A DNA stretch of 64,000 nt from an uncultured Bacteroidia bacterium. Lineage in GTDB: Bacteria; Bacteroidota; Bacteroidia; Bacteroidales; UBA932. Position 1 is the stretch's first letter; the number at the start of each line of letters is the position of its first letter. Of this stretch, positions 63,673-64,000 are shown piece by piece. The stretch is taken from assembly GCA_902779765.1 (NCBI GenBank), contig CACZCQ010000010.1, positions 62,001 to 126,000 on the forward strand. Direction: 5' to 3'. The position numbers were made by a program, and so were the translations under genes. A model generated the notes under the pieces. The model made no database searches. It saw only the letters and a list, made by a program, of their open reading frames with translations, and was not told the DNA's origin.

Positions 63673-64000
63673 GCACGGCAGTCATCATAGGAGGAGGAGA
63701 ATTCCCAAGGAAAGAATATCCCCGTGAACTGATACGACGGGCCGACAGGATCGTCTGCTGCGACGGAAATGCCTTGAAAGCTTTTCTCCGGAACCGTGCA
63801 GGCATATTCGGAAACGATGCCAGGGAACCTGATGCGGTCGTAGGCGATATGGACTCCATGACGAAAAGTCTCGCTGAAAGGTATTCCCACCTGATGGTCA
63901 AGGTCGAAGAACAGGACGACAACGACCAGACAAAAGCCCTGCATTTCGTCCTGTCCAACTATCCGGAAGTTGATACTGTCCATTTCATCGCCGCTACCGG
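63669..64000 (+). CDS. Thiamine pyrophosphokinase (N-terminal part, cut by the window end)
   Basis: From a GTG that overlaps the fusion gene stop (GTGA) the frame is open to the window end, 110 residues. It contains IVCCDGNALKAF, the VVGDMDSM motif (GDxDS) and EEQDDNDQTKAL (DxxDxTKA), which are the nucleotide and thiamine sites of thiamine pyrophosphokinase. The enzyme makes thiamine diphosphate, the cofactor used by the E1 and transketolase enzymes at the start of this window. No earlier ATG fits; GTG is the likely start. Confidence 0.88.
   Translation, partial: MSTAVIIGGGEFPRKEYPRELIRRADRIVCCDGNALKAFLRNRAGIFGNDAREPDAVVGDMDSMTKSLAERYSHLMVKVEEQDDNDQTKALHFVLSNYPEVDTVHFIAAT

Overview
The window is a 64-kb piece of chromosome from a member of the Bacteroidota, most likely an uncultured host-associated Bacteroidales. 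Support: upstream regions carry the Bacteroidota -7 element TAnnTTTG, once with a TTTG -33 box at N20; purine-rich Shine-Dalgarno sites are mostly absent; the division/cell-wall cluster has the Bacteroidales order (mraZ-rsmH-ftsL-ftsI-murE-mraY-murD-ftsW-murG-murC-ftsQ-ftsA-ftsZ, without murF, murB or ddl); glutamine synthetase is type III; the Rnf operon is rseC-rnfBCDGEA. A secreted sialidase, a lipoprotein serpin and a DUF1080 protein fit a gut or other mucosal habitat. I see no tRNA, rRNA, IS element, phage gene or CRISPR array. Coding density is very high, and no gene-free stretch exceeds 300 bases.

Layout. 1-171: the tail of an unidentified gene and a bidirectional terminator. 172-6747 (minus): a 2-oxoacid dehydrogenase operon (E2, E3, fused E1 alpha-beta) ending in a zinc dehydrogenase. 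6879-10134 (plus): split transketolase, radC and upp. 10129-12536 (minus): a lipoprotein, a SPOR protein and RpoN. 12627-13946: miaB. 13956-22456 (minus): a polyprenyl-phosphate/lipid glycosylation trio (GT2, double LAB_N, ArnT-like GT) running by overlaps into glnN, pyrG and a PurF-type amidotransferase. 22506-24083: sialidase. 24364-40073: the dcw cluster, followed by gltX. 41842-46158: envelope and secreted proteins, including the serpin. 46171-58412 (minus): a long gene string of two M23 peptidases, MerR, Nif3, a zinc-ribbon protein, DnaB, a DUF3108 protein, RseC-Rnf and a small beta-barrel protein. 58495-64000 (plus): alaS, an LptF/G-like permease fused to Fmt, and the start of a thiamine pyrophosphokinase.

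The most unusual signal is a dispersed element of about 130 bp present twice: in the E2 gene (6329-6462) and in the fmt half of the fusion gene (63344-63473). Its core of about 80 bp is shared (about 69 of 77 aligned bases) and lies in the same chromosomal orientation, but the two host genes read it from opposite strands. Both remain in frame. Each core is flanked by long inverted arms, and the arm sequence is private to each site. Shared core with private palindromic arms is the opposite of ordinary transposons and invertons. Other notable points are the LptF/G-Fmt fusion and a 10-bp-periodic TGGAA array in front of mraZ that looks like a MraZ operator.
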